From NCBI GenBank assembly GCA_964589725.1, contig CAZPUJ010000218.1, positions 1-5,345 on the forward strand: a DNA stretch of 5,345 nt. The letters run 5' to 3'. The notes beneath the pieces were generated by a model, which was given only the letters and a program-made list of their open reading frames with translations, ran no database searches and was not told where the DNA came from. The stretch is from CAYSHJ01 sp964589725. GTDB lineage: Bacteria > Planctomycetota > Planctomycetia > Planctomycetales > Planctomycetaceae. Positions 1 to 5,345 of the stretch are shown here, in pieces (within the stretch, counting starts at the first letter, position 1; the number at the start of each line of letters is the position of its first letter). A program made the translations under genes and the position numbers.

Positions 1-2388
1 CAGCGCATGATACCGGGTCGCCTTGCTCATCATCGTTCGCTGCGGCGGCGTCCAGTTCTTCTTTGCCGTCAGCCAACGAATCTGAAACCACTGCAACAGC
101 GATGGCAGTTGCCGATTCTCCGGGCGGGCGTTCCACACCGCCGCCCGATCCGCCAGCAGCAGTTCGGCCCGGCCCCGGCTCGTCTCCTTCTGCTTGCGCG
201 TCAGCCACTCCCGCAGCGAGTGAACCAGATAGTCGTGGGTCAGTTGGTAGTATTTCTGCCCCGGCTTCGACGACGAGGCCGCCGCCTCCCCCTTCCCTTC
301 TGGATCGGTCGGCGTGATGAGCCGGATTTCGCCGTCGAGAATGCGGATCAGATCATCGAAGTCTTTCGGACGATTCCCATAGCCCGACGCTTCCAGCAAC
401 TCGGCATAGGACCGCATGTGGCCCTTGATGTCGGTGCCGGATTCGGGCAGCAACGCCTTCAGAACACCTCTCGCGGCTTTCTGATGAAAGCGGTGTTCCG
501 GGGGAGCGGTCGCCGCACTGAATGTCTCCTCCAGGAACGTGACGCCGACACCCTCCGTGCCCCCCACTGCCTTCAAGCTCGCAGGAGTCCACGCCTTGCC
601 CTTCATCATTTCGGCAAACAGGGCGAGTCGGACGCTGATGACTTTGCCGTCCTGAGCTAAGCCAGACACGGCCTGTTCAAGAAACTGTTTTTGGTCCTTG
701 TCGACATCGCCCGACGTTTCTGGGAGGACGCCGAAGGCCCTACCAAACGCCGCCAGCACTTTCTCGGCGTGACGAATCGGGAACAGATCGACAGCCGCCG
801 AGTTCTGAGCTTCAACAAGGCGGACTTCCAACTCCCGCATGAACCGGATCACCGCCATCCAGAAGTCATCACGCACCATCACGACGCACTGGACCTTGCT
901 CCCCTCGCACTGACGCAGGGCTTGCACCAGTTCGGTGTTTTCGTGTTCCTTCTTGGCGTGCAGCCATTGCTCAAACTGGTCGAGGACAATCAGCACCTTC
1001 TTGCCGACCGGGATGCCTTGCCCTCGCCGTAGGGCAGCCAGCGTCTCTTTCAGATTCAAGTTATCTGGCAAGGCCGGACACCGTTTCCGCAGTCCGTTCA
1101 GCAGGCGACTTTCCGTTTCCTCGGCGGTGGCTTCGACATAGACGGCGATTACGTCTTCGGAAAGTCGAGGCAACAAACCCGCCTTCACCAGCGACGACTT
1201 ACCACAGCCGCTAGGCCCACAGATCAGTCCCACCGAGAACGACTTTTCGACATCCGTTTCTTCAATGCGTGTCTTCCAGAACCGCAGGCTGTCAGGCAGA
1301 CCGTCTCGGTCGCGAGGGCCGGGCAGCAGTTCCAGGAAGAAGTCCGCATCATGGGCATCGAAAGACCGCAAGCCCTTGGGCACGATCTTGATCGGCTGGC
1401 TGTCGCTGACGGGAGCAGTTGTCGGTGTGGGAACCGGAGTCGTGGCCTCGGTCTCGCTCCGCTGTTGGCCCGTGACCGTGGACTTTCCCACGGAAGGCGA
1501 TTCAGCAAGGAAATGCCGCAGATCGTCGGCCATGTCCTTGGCCGTCGAGTACCGCTCCGAGGCTCGCTTCGAGAGAGCTTTCAGGCAGATACGGTCCAAT
1601 TCTTTCGGGATCTGGTCGTCGTACTGGCGGGGCGGGCGTGGTTCGAAGCTCGCGATGTGCTCCAGCAAATTCGCCTGTGAATCGGCCTTGAAGGGTCGTC
1701 GTCCCACCAGCAACTCGAAGAAGACTACGCCCAAGCTGAAAATGTCTGATCTGCCATCAACTCGATGACCTTCGCCACGAGCTTGCTCTGGCGACATATA
1801 AGCAGGCGTCCCGGCATAGCGTGGTCCCTTGCCGATATCCTGCTCACGCAGGGCCAGTCCGAAATCCGCCACGAATGGTTTGCCGCTGGTGTCAAGCAAG
1901 AGGTTGCTCGGCTTGATGTCCCGATGGACCAGCCCTTGCTTGTGGGCGAAATGCAGAGCCTCGGCCACCGTCGCCATCAGTTCCACGGCGTCGTGCAGAG
2001 TGAGCCGGGACTGCTTGAGCCTCTTGGCGAGGTCCGTCCCGTCGATGTACTTCGAGACGACGAAGCAGGGAAAATGCTCCGTGCTGCCGATATCGTGGAC
2101 GGGAACGATGTTCGGATGATCGAGGTTGGCGACCGTGCGGGCTTCAGCCAGATACGCCTCAGCATCTTTGGGATTCGAGATCCGTCGGGCGTGCGGCACT
2201 TTGATCGCCACGAGACGTTGCAACTGGTCGTCATGGGCGAGATACACTAGCCCGAACCCGCCCTTGCCCAAGACCTTCTCCACCCGGTAGCGACCGATGT
2301 GCGATGGCAGGGCAGCAGTATTAACTGCCGGGGATTCTTTGCCGTCAGGCTTGTAAACATCAGTTTGAGTCTTGTCGGGGTCGTTCAT
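1..2388 (-). CDS. Ser/Thr protein kinase fused to a STAND-like P-loop NTPase (partial, C-terminus beyond window)
   Basis: The frame stays open for 796 codons from ATG at 2388 to base 1. An in-frame TGA at 2394-2392 makes this the most upstream start; GAGG lies only one base before it, so the ribosome binding site is poor. Residues 34-293 form a PknB-type kinase: glycine loop GKGGFG 41-46, ATP-binding Lys63 in VAIK, helix-C Glu82, catalytic HRD 155-157 with Asn162, DFG 175-177, SPE 199-201 and the SDIFSLG Asp near 215. All key catalytic residues are present, so it should be active. A Pro/Thr/Ser-rich linker (about 296-335) leads to an NTPase module: Walker A GPSGCGKSS 391-399 and Walker B VLIVLDQFE 465-473, then a helical region to about 740 containing YYQLTHDYLVHSLREWL (713-729), typical of STAND-type ATPases. 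The last residues (RYHAL) resemble the stretch before a transmembrane helix in related planctomycete proteins, which often continue into a C-terminal sensor or repeat domain; that part is not visible. Probably a signal-responsive phosphorylation switch; substrate and ligand unknown. Confidence 0.93.
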   Translation of the reverse strand, partial: MNDPDKTQTDVYKPDGKESPAVNTAALPSHIGRYRVEKVLGKGGFGLVYLAHDDQLQRLVAIKVPHARRISNPKDAEAYLAEARTVANLDHPNIVPVHDIGSTEHFPCFVVSKYIDGTDLAKRLKQSRLTLHDAVELMATVAEALHFAHKQGLVHRDIKPSNLLLDTSGKPFVADFGLALREQDIGKGPRYAGTPAYMSPEQARGEGHRVDGRSDIFSLGVVFFELLVGRRPFKADSQANLLEHIASFEPRPPRQYDDQIPKELDRICLKALSKRASERYSTAKDMADDLRHFLAESPSVGKSTVTGQQRSETEATTPVPTPTTAPVSDSQPIKIVPKGLRSFDAHDADFFLELLPGPRDRDGLPDSLRFWKTRIEETDVEKSFSVGLICGPSGCGKSSLVKAGLLPRLSEDVIAVYVEATAEETESRLLNGLRKRCPALPDNLNLKETLAALRRGQGIPVGKKVLIVLDQFEQWLHAKKEHENTELVQALRQCEGSKVQCVVMVRDDFWMAVIRFMRELEVRLVEAQNSAAVDLFPIRHAEKVLAAFGRAFGVLPETSGDVDKDQKQFLEQAVSGLAQDGKVISVRLALFAEMMKGKAWTPASLKAVGGTEGVGVTFLEETFSAATAPPEHRFHQKAARGVLKALLPESGTDIKGHMRSYAELLEASGYGNRPKDFDDLIRILDGEIRLITPTDPEGKGEAAASSSKPGQKYYQLTHDYLVHSLREWLTRKQKETSRGRAELLLADRAAVWNARPENRQLPSLLQWFQIRWLTAKKNWTPPQRTMMSKATRYHAL

Positions 2389-2619
2389 GCCTCAAGTCGT
2401 CCATCGCTCGCGAATTCCAAGGCAGCGGAAATGGTACTGCATGAACTTGCCGCGAACCATTTTGAGGCCGATTCACTGCATCAGGTGCTTCGGCTGCCGA
2501 ATCAGGCTACCCGATCGCCTCCGCAATGACGAATGCTGCGAGCGATTGATATTGGCGGCCGAAGCGCCCCCCGAATTGGCGCGGCTCGCGAGCGCGTAGT
2601 ATTTGGAAACTGCCGCTGC

Positions 2620-2632
2620 GTTGGTGACCAAC
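2620..2632. repeat. 13-base palindrome (6-bp arms, 1-base centre)
   Basis: The arms GTTGGT and ACCAAC are exact reverse complements around a single G. It lies in the divergent spacer and could be a dimeric regulator site, but a palindrome of this size also arises by chance. Confidence 0.3.
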
Positions 2633-2647
2633 CTGTTGTGAGCAGTT

Positions 2648-2659
2648 GTCCGATCGGAC
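2648..2659. promoter_or_regulatory. Perfect 12-base palindrome, possible operator
   Basis: GTCCGATCGGAC is its own reverse complement with no spacer. It lies in the divergent spacer about 260 bases upstream of the kinase start and 340 upstream of the small membrane gene. Position and symmetry would suit a dimeric DNA-binding protein. No regulator gene is visible in the window and no second copy was seen, so the role is a guess. Confidence 0.25.
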
Positions 2660-2697
2660 GTATCAGCTCAAACCGAGAACTTGCGTTGAACTTCTCT

Positions 2698-2718
2698 CCC
2701 GCCGTCCATTCGGGCGGG
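2698..2718. repeat. GC-rich inverted repeat (6-bp stem, 9-base loop)
   Basis: CCCGCC at 2698-2703 pairs with GGCGGG at 2713-2718. No T tract follows on either strand, so it is not a standard intrinsic terminator. Confidence 0.35.
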
Positions 2719-2763
2719 TCTTGATGGCGGCTTACTATTGCGCTTGATCACGTCGCTGACATC

Positions 2764-2778
2764 GTCCGCACCGCGGAC
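2764..2778. repeat. Inverted repeat (6-bp stem, 3-base loop)
   Basis: GTCCGC and GCGGAC are exact reverse complements around ACC. It is the fourth small dyad within about 160 bases of the gene-free spacer. Function unknown. Confidence 0.35.
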
Positions 2779-3000
2779 AACCGCTTCTACCTGACCCGTT
2801 TTTCGGCCGTGTCGTGAGTCAGACCATCGGCTCCGCGTCGCTCCTACGCAAACGTCGGCGGTCGGGTTTGCTGGCATCGGCTTTTGCTTGGCGATTCAAT
2901 GCGGACTGCTGATTGAAAGATCGACAAGGGCTGCCCGCGCCGTCCGCCTCACGTCACGAGGCTTCATTCACCACCATTGGCAACAAGCTGGATCAGACAC

Positions 3001-3306
3001 ATGGCTTCAAACAGGCAGAATGAGAGCGAGGTTCAGATCATACTGCGGGCAGGGTTGTTCGGTGGAGTTCTTGGTGTTGTCGCCGTGCTAGCTGGGGCAA
3101 AATTCAACATTCCAGGATTCAGCATTTTCAGCGGCTTTTGGGGCACAGATTTTCTTAGCGACTTTCTGTACGCCCTGGGAAGTGACACGAGGGTACTCAC
3201 CTTTGTTGCGGCCATCTGGTTTTTCTATGGGGCGATGATTGCCGGATGCTTGGCTTTCCTGGTCGGGCTTCTACTGCGGATGGTAAACAGGACTGACGAC
3301 AACTGA
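3001..3306 (+). CDS. Small hydrophobic membrane protein of unknown function
   Basis: From ATG at 3001 this encodes 101 residues; an in-frame TTG at 2977 would add eight. I prefer the ATG, though neither has a clear Shine-Dalgarno sequence. I do not recognise the family. It has a short charged, polar N-terminus (1-12), a hydrophobic helix rich in Gly, Val and Leu (about 13-33), a middle stretch with aromatic residues and two Asp (35-60), a long hydrophobic segment (about 65-92) and a polar tail ending RTDDN. Two membrane passes are likely, with both ends probably on the same side. Patterned hydrophobicity and terminator-like hairpins just after the stop argue that it is a real gene. It reads away from the kinase gene and stands alone, so context gives no function; a small accessory or immunity-type membrane protein is possible but unsupported. 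Confidence 0.65.
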   Translation: MASNRQNESEVQIILRAGLFGGVLGVVAVLAGAKFNIPGFSIFSGFWGTDFLSDFLYALGSDTRVLTFVAAIWFFYGAMIAGCLAFLVGLLLRMVNRTDDN

Positions 3307-3325
3307 GGCATCGTTAGCCGTGGCG

Positions 3326-3350
3326 TGGAAGTCAAACGGGATGACTTCCA
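3326..3350 (+). repeat. Perfect 9-bp hairpin after the small membrane gene
   Basis: TGGAAGTCA (3326-3334) pairs with TGACTTCCA (3342-3350) around a 7-base loop, 19 bases after the stop codon. No T tract follows. It may stabilise the 3' end of the transcript or act together with the next hairpin in termination. Confidence 0.5.
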
Positions 3351-3374
3351 TCGTGATGTTCCCGCCGCAATCGC

Positions 3375-3406
3375 GCGGGTAGATACCCGCTTCTCTACCC
3401 GCTTTT
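3375..3406 (+). terminator. Likely intrinsic terminator with an internal tandem repeat
   Basis: GCGGGTAG (3375-3382) pairs perfectly with CTACCCGC (3395-3402), followed at once by TTTT (3403-3406). It lies about 70 bases after the small membrane gene and reads in the same direction. The descending side is an 11-base direct repeat with one mismatch, TACCCGCTTCT (3384-3394) and TACCCGCTTTT (3396-3406), so the ascending arm can pair with either copy. The T run is short, so efficiency is uncertain. The repeats could alternatively be protein-binding sites near the attachment site. Confidence 0.5.
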
Positions 3407-3511
3407 CATTCCGACTCCCGCATATCTCGCGTGGTTTCGCTTTCGTTCGCGATGGATTGCGACAAGACCACCTTGACGATATTCTTCGGCGAATTCAGTG
3501 TTTTCGGCAGC

Positions 3512-3525
3512 CAAAACACGTTTTG
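3512..3525. repeat. Near-core palindrome beside the att site
   Basis: CAAAAC and GTTTTG are exact reverse complements around AC and end eight bases before the tRNA-like core. The A/T-rich arms differ from the surroundings. It may be a recombinase or accessory-protein site, but this is inferred only from position. Confidence 0.3.
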
Positions 3526-3532
3526 TAACGGT

Positions 3533-3586
3533 GCTTCAGGAGCTAGCGACCGCAAGGTCATGGAGGTTCAAGTCCTCTCCTGGGCA
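3533..3586 (+). tRNA. 3' half of tRNA-Leu(CAG), probable integration (att) core
   Basis: The sequence folds as the 3' part of a class II tRNA. The anticodon loop TTCAGGA (3535-3541) carries anticodon CAG at 3537-3539. Next come the 3' anticodon strand GCTAG (3542-3546), a long variable arm with GACC/GGTC stem and GCAA loop (3548-3559), a T arm with TTCAAGT loop and 5-bp stem including one G-U (3562-3578), the 3' acceptor strand CCTGGGC (3579-3585) and discriminator A (3586). CCA is not encoded. The 5' half is missing: bases before the loop read GGTGC where CTAGC is needed, pairing fails beyond the inner two pairs, and no GCCCAGG acceptor strand or D arm lies upstream. Leucine identity follows from CAG, the long variable arm and discriminator A. 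It cannot be a working tRNA. With a tyrosine recombinase gene 110 bases downstream it is best read as an att site with crossover in or beside the anticodon loop. Confidence 0.88.
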
Positions 3587-3615
3587 ATGGATTACGCCGA
3601 AACGAGTTACGTTAC

Positions 3616-3632
3616 CTGCCGACGTTCGGCAG
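3616..3632 (+). repeat. Perfect 7-bp hairpin between att core and integrase
   Basis: CTGCCGA and TCGGCAG are exact reverse complements around CGT. It lies 29 bases after the tRNA fragment and 62 before the integrase start. No T tract follows. It could be an arm-type or operator site for the recombinase or a structure in the leader RNA. Confidence 0.4.
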
Positions 3633-3654
3633 TGCGGTGAAAAGCCTGATTCAA

Positions 3655-3674
3655 TCGTGGAATTTCTTCCACGA
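3655..3674 (+). promoter_or_regulatory. Perfect 8-bp hairpin just before the integrase ribosome binding site
   Basis: TCGTGGAA pairs with TTCCACGA around TTTC, ending seven bases before the AAGGA ribosome binding site at 3682-3686. In the mRNA it would sit directly upstream of the initiation region and might affect ribosome access or mRNA stability; as DNA it could be an operator through which the integrase or a partner represses its own gene. Both roles are inferred from position. Confidence 0.4.
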
Positions 3675-3694
3675 AACGAACAAGGAACCGCACG

Positions 3695-4756
3695 ATGCCG
3701 CGCACGAAGAACGTCCTCCCGTCGTATTTACTTCACAAGTCCAGTGGCCAAGCTCGCGTCCGAATCAACGGGAAGGATCATCTTCTCGGAAAGTTTGGGA
3801 GCGAGGAAAGCCGCATCAGGTACGGCAAGCTCATCAGCGAAGTGGCTGGTGGGCTGTCGGTCGATCCACTCGCCACGAAGGTAACGTCCGCCGATTCTGG
3901 TCTGTCCGTTGCGGAACTGCTCTTGGCCTACAAGCGGCACGCGGACGACTACTACGCGAAGGACGGTCAGAAGACTGCCGAAGTCGATTGCCTGAATTCT
4001 GCGATGCGACCCGTCCGCGAGTTGTTCGCGATGCTCCCCGCGAAGGACTTCTCGCCGTTGAACCTGAAAGCGGTTCAGCAGCGATACGTTGACGCTGGCT
4101 GGACCCGTGGATTCTGCAACGCCTCGGCCAATCGCGTTCGGCGAATCTTCAAGTGGGCAGTTGGTAACGGAATGGTCCCTGTGACGACGTGGCAAGCTCT
4201 GACCGCCGTTCCGCCGTTGAAGGCGGGACACACAACCGCTCGCGACAACAAACGACGTGAGGCAATCTGTGACGAGCATATCGCGGCCGCACGTCTTCAC
4301 CTGGCGGGGCATCATCGCGACTTGTTCGATTTGCTGTTGGCGACGGGGGCGAGGCCCTCAGAACTGATCGGCTTGTCGATGGCGGACATCGACACGACGG
4401 GCGAAGTGTGGGTCAGCCAATTGACCGACCACAAGAATGCCAATCGTGGTCTGACTCGCAAGCTGTTCTTCGGCCGCAAGAGTCAACTCGTGTTGCGGCG
4501 TTGTCCGACAACTGGTCCGCTGTACCCATTCGAGCGAGTGGTGTTTTCTCGCGCGGTAAAGCGTGCCTGCCTCGCTGCGAAGATTCCGCCGTTCGTGCCG
4601 TATTCCTTGAGACATACAAAAGCGACCGAGCTACGCGACGCCATCGGGATTGAATCGGCTCAAGCGACGCTTGGACATGCACAACCCGACATGACGGCGC
4701 GGTACAGCAGCAAGATGGACAAACTCGCCATCGAGGCGGCGAAGGCTTGCGGCTGA
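3695..4756 (+). CDS. Tyrosine recombinase (integrase) of a tRNA-targeting integrative element
   Basis: A complete 353-residue site-specific recombinase that would integrate and excise its element by cutting at the att core through a covalent phosphotyrosine intermediate. The start has AAGGA at 3682-3686, eight bases upstream. Residues about 9-48 form a basic N-terminal module (PSYLLHKSSGQARVRINGKD onward) common at the front of planctomycete integrases and probably an arm-type DNA-binding unit. About 68-160 is the helical core-binding domain; about 185-353 is the catalytic domain. Visible catalytic positions are Arg220 (LLATGARPSEL), a probable Lys247 in DHKN, Arg306 and His307 in YSLRHT, His328 in LGH and nucleophile Tyr337 in ARYS. 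The usual first His of the HxLRH box is Tyr303 here, a variant I believe occurs in this group. Length is normal and no frameshift is seen, so it looks intact. Its position just after a tRNA-Leu 3' half fits an integrase beside its own attachment site. Confidence 0.95.
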   Translation: MPRTKNVLPSYLLHKSSGQARVRINGKDHLLGKFGSEESRIRYGKLISEVAGGLSVDPLATKVTSADSGLSVAELLLAYKRHADDYYAKDGQKTAEVDCLNSAMRPVRELFAMLPAKDFSPLNLKAVQQRYVDAGWTRGFCNASANRVRRIFKWAVGNGMVPVTTWQALTAVPPLKAGHTTARDNKRREAICDEHIAAARLHLAGHHRDLFDLLLATGARPSELIGLSMADIDTTGEVWVSQLTDHKNANRGLTRKLFFGRKSQLVLRRCPTTGPLYPFERVVFSRAVKRACLAAKIPPFVPYSLRHTKATELRDAIGIESAQATLGHAQPDMTARYSSKMDKLAIEAAKACG

Positions 4757-4798
4757 TCGGCTACACTGGTCACGTCGTGCGATAGGGTAGCTCCCGAC

Positions 4799-4836
4799 AA
4801 GCTGGCCGTTTCACCAGTTTCGCCCGACGCTTTTTT
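4799..4836 (+). terminator. Weak terminator-like structure after the integrase
   Basis: AAGCTGG (4799-4805) pairs with CCAGTTT (4814-4820), including one G-U pair, around an 8-base loop; a run of six T follows at 4831-4836. The 10-base gap between stem and T run is too long for a standard intrinsic terminator, so read-through into the next gene is quite possible. Confidence 0.25.
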
Positions 4837-4870
4837 CAATGAAACGCCTCACGAAACAGAGGCCGGCATC

Positions 4871-5345
4871 ATGGTGAAGTCCAAGAAATTATCGGTTGTC
4901 GAGCGGCTCAAACGCACAGCGAAACCCGGCGCGAAGCTCTTCAAGGACGCGACGCCCGCTGAACGGCAGCAACTTGTGGATGGGGCTCTCGCCGCCGGCA
5001 TTGTGAACACCAACGAACGGTTGTCGGCAATTCATCTCCCCACCGGCAGCCTCGAAAGTTGTGTTGAGGCGGGAGAGATTGCTGGCGTCGAGAACATCGA
5101 GAAACTGACGCTCGCTGAACTCGTGGATGATTGCGAACTGGTCGCGAAGCGTGAACGCTGGAAAGCCAAGTTGGTCGCCGACATCACGCCCGGACAACCG
5201 GACAACCGACAAAAAGTCAAAAATAAATGGCCGCAGAATCCAGACGTCGTGGAACTGTGCCGACATCTTCGAGCGAAGCTGCCGCAGTTCGCCTCAAAGA
5301 TTGAATGTGTCCGAGCCTTTTGCCGTAAAAACGGCATCGACGTAG
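4871..5345 (+). CDS. Protein of unknown function next to the integrase (partial, C-terminus beyond window)
   Basis: The frame is open from ATG at 4871 to the right edge, giving 158 codons and one extra base. AGAGG at 4858-4862, eight bases before the ATG, is a good ribosome binding site and fixes the start. I do not recognise the family. The protein is soluble-looking, without a signal peptide or membrane segment. It has a basic N-terminus (VKSKKLSVVERLKRTAKPGAK), an acidic helical middle (about 61-95), a basic stretch with Trp98 and Trp120 (93-120), and a helical end (PDVVELCRHLRAKLPQFASK, then a Cys/Arg/Lys-rich segment). Five Cys (64, 88, 130, 146, 151) are scattered with no zinc-finger spacing. 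It follows the integrase on the same strand after 114 bases and may be co-transcribed. A DNA-binding accessory role fits the charge and position, but no motif proves it. Confidence 0.75.
   Translation, partial: MVKSKKLSVVERLKRTAKPGAKLFKDATPAERQQLVDGALAAGIVNTNERLSAIHLPTGSLESCVEAGEIAGVENIEKLTLAELVDDCELVAKRERWKAKLVADITPGQPDNRQKVKNKWPQNPDVVELCRHLRAKLPQFASKIECVRAFCRKNGIDV

Larger units (their letters stand above)
2389..3000. other. Gene-free spacer between divergent genes
   Basis: This stretch of about 610 bases separates the leftward kinase gene from the rightward small membrane gene and must hold both promoters. Short open frames exist on both strands (for example 2372-2599 plus and 2668-2877 minus), but their translations are rich in Arg, Cys and Pro without domain-like patterning and I do not believe them. 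The visible structure is a run of short perfect inverted repeats, listed separately. I see no confident -35/-10 pair, tRNA, or transposon end. It could include decayed coding sequence or a small RNA. Confidence 0.6.

Noticed and set aside
7..660. Plus-strand open frame of 217 codons
   Set aside because: It lies antisense within the continuous kinase-NTPase frame and its Arg/Pro/Leu-rich translation shows no domain pattern.
1265..2250. Plus-strand open frames opposite the kinase domain (1265-1768 and 1765-2250)
   Set aside because: The minus strand here encodes a kinase with every key motif in place; these are its antisense shadows.
2620..2691. Possible integron attC site (GTTGAAC core at 2685-2691)
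   Set aside because: The matching inverse core GTTCAAC is absent at a suitable distance, and the nearest downstream gene starts over 300 bases away, unlike a gene cassette.
2668..2877. Minus-strand 69-codon open frame in the spacer
   Set aside because: It is Arg/Ser-rich, crosses two inverted repeats, lacks a ribosome binding site and shows no domain-like patterning.
3637..4092. Plus-strand open frame of 151 codons overlapping the integrase start
   Set aside because: It is an out-of-frame shadow across the integrase N-terminus, with a low-complexity charged translation.
3728..4315. Minus-strand open frame of 195 codons
   Set aside because: It overlaps the integrase in antisense. The integrase has recognisable catalytic motifs and a good ribosome binding site; this frame has neither.
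2946..4863. Similar small dyads at 2946-2962 and 4846-4863 (GCCTCACG...GAGGC) as possible element ends
   Set aside because: Only about eight bases plus the short return arm are shared; this is weak and likely chance. The half tRNA is a much better boundary marker.
4871..5345. Minus-strand frames 4889-5266 and 5032-5337, and plus frame 5127-5345
   Set aside because: They overlap the frame starting at 4871, which alone has a well-spaced ribosome binding site and a plausible soluble-protein composition.

Overview
The window most likely comes from a planctomycete (phylum Planctomycetota) or a close relative. It is GC-rich. Its longest gene is a Hanks-type Ser/Thr kinase fused to a STAND-like P-loop NTPase, an architecture abundant in that phylum. 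The tyrosine recombinase has an N-terminal arm module (residues about 9-48) and a Tyr-Ser-Leu-Arg-His box that I associate with planctomycete integrases. The assignment rests on protein style recalled from family knowledge, not on a search.

Layout, left to right. Bases 1-2388 (minus strand) hold 796 codons of a kinase-NTPase signalling protein that starts at 2388 and runs off the left edge, so its C-terminus is missing. Bases 2389-3000 contain no convincing gene, but they do contain several short perfect inverted repeats. Bases 3001-3306 (plus) encode a small, unrecognised, hydrophobic membrane protein, followed by a 9-bp hairpin and a terminator-like structure with an internal tandem repeat (3375-3406). 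Bases 3533-3586 are the 3' half of a tRNA-Leu with anticodon CAG: anticodon loop, 3' anticodon strand, long variable arm, T arm, 3' acceptor strand and discriminator. The 5' half of the tRNA is absent. About 110 bp further on, after two perfect hairpins, a complete tyrosine recombinase gene (3695-4756, plus) begins with a good ribosome binding site. After a 114-bp gap, a protein of unknown function (4871 onward, plus) runs off the right edge.

How it fits together. The half tRNA beside an integrase gene is the signature of an attachment site of a tRNA-targeting integrative element whose crossover lies at or near the anticodon loop. The order is element-like or foreign DNA, then 3' tRNA half, then integrase. 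In a simple insertion the tRNA next to the integrase would be restored to full length. Here it is not, so the arrangement looks like attP (a circular or episomal form), a junction between two elements stacked in the same tRNA gene, or a site that later lost its 5' half. On the first two readings the kinase-NTPase and small membrane genes on the left would be cargo at the far end of an element, and the unknown gene on the right the first cargo gene after the integrase. No recognisable defence system, CRISPR array or insertion sequence is visible.
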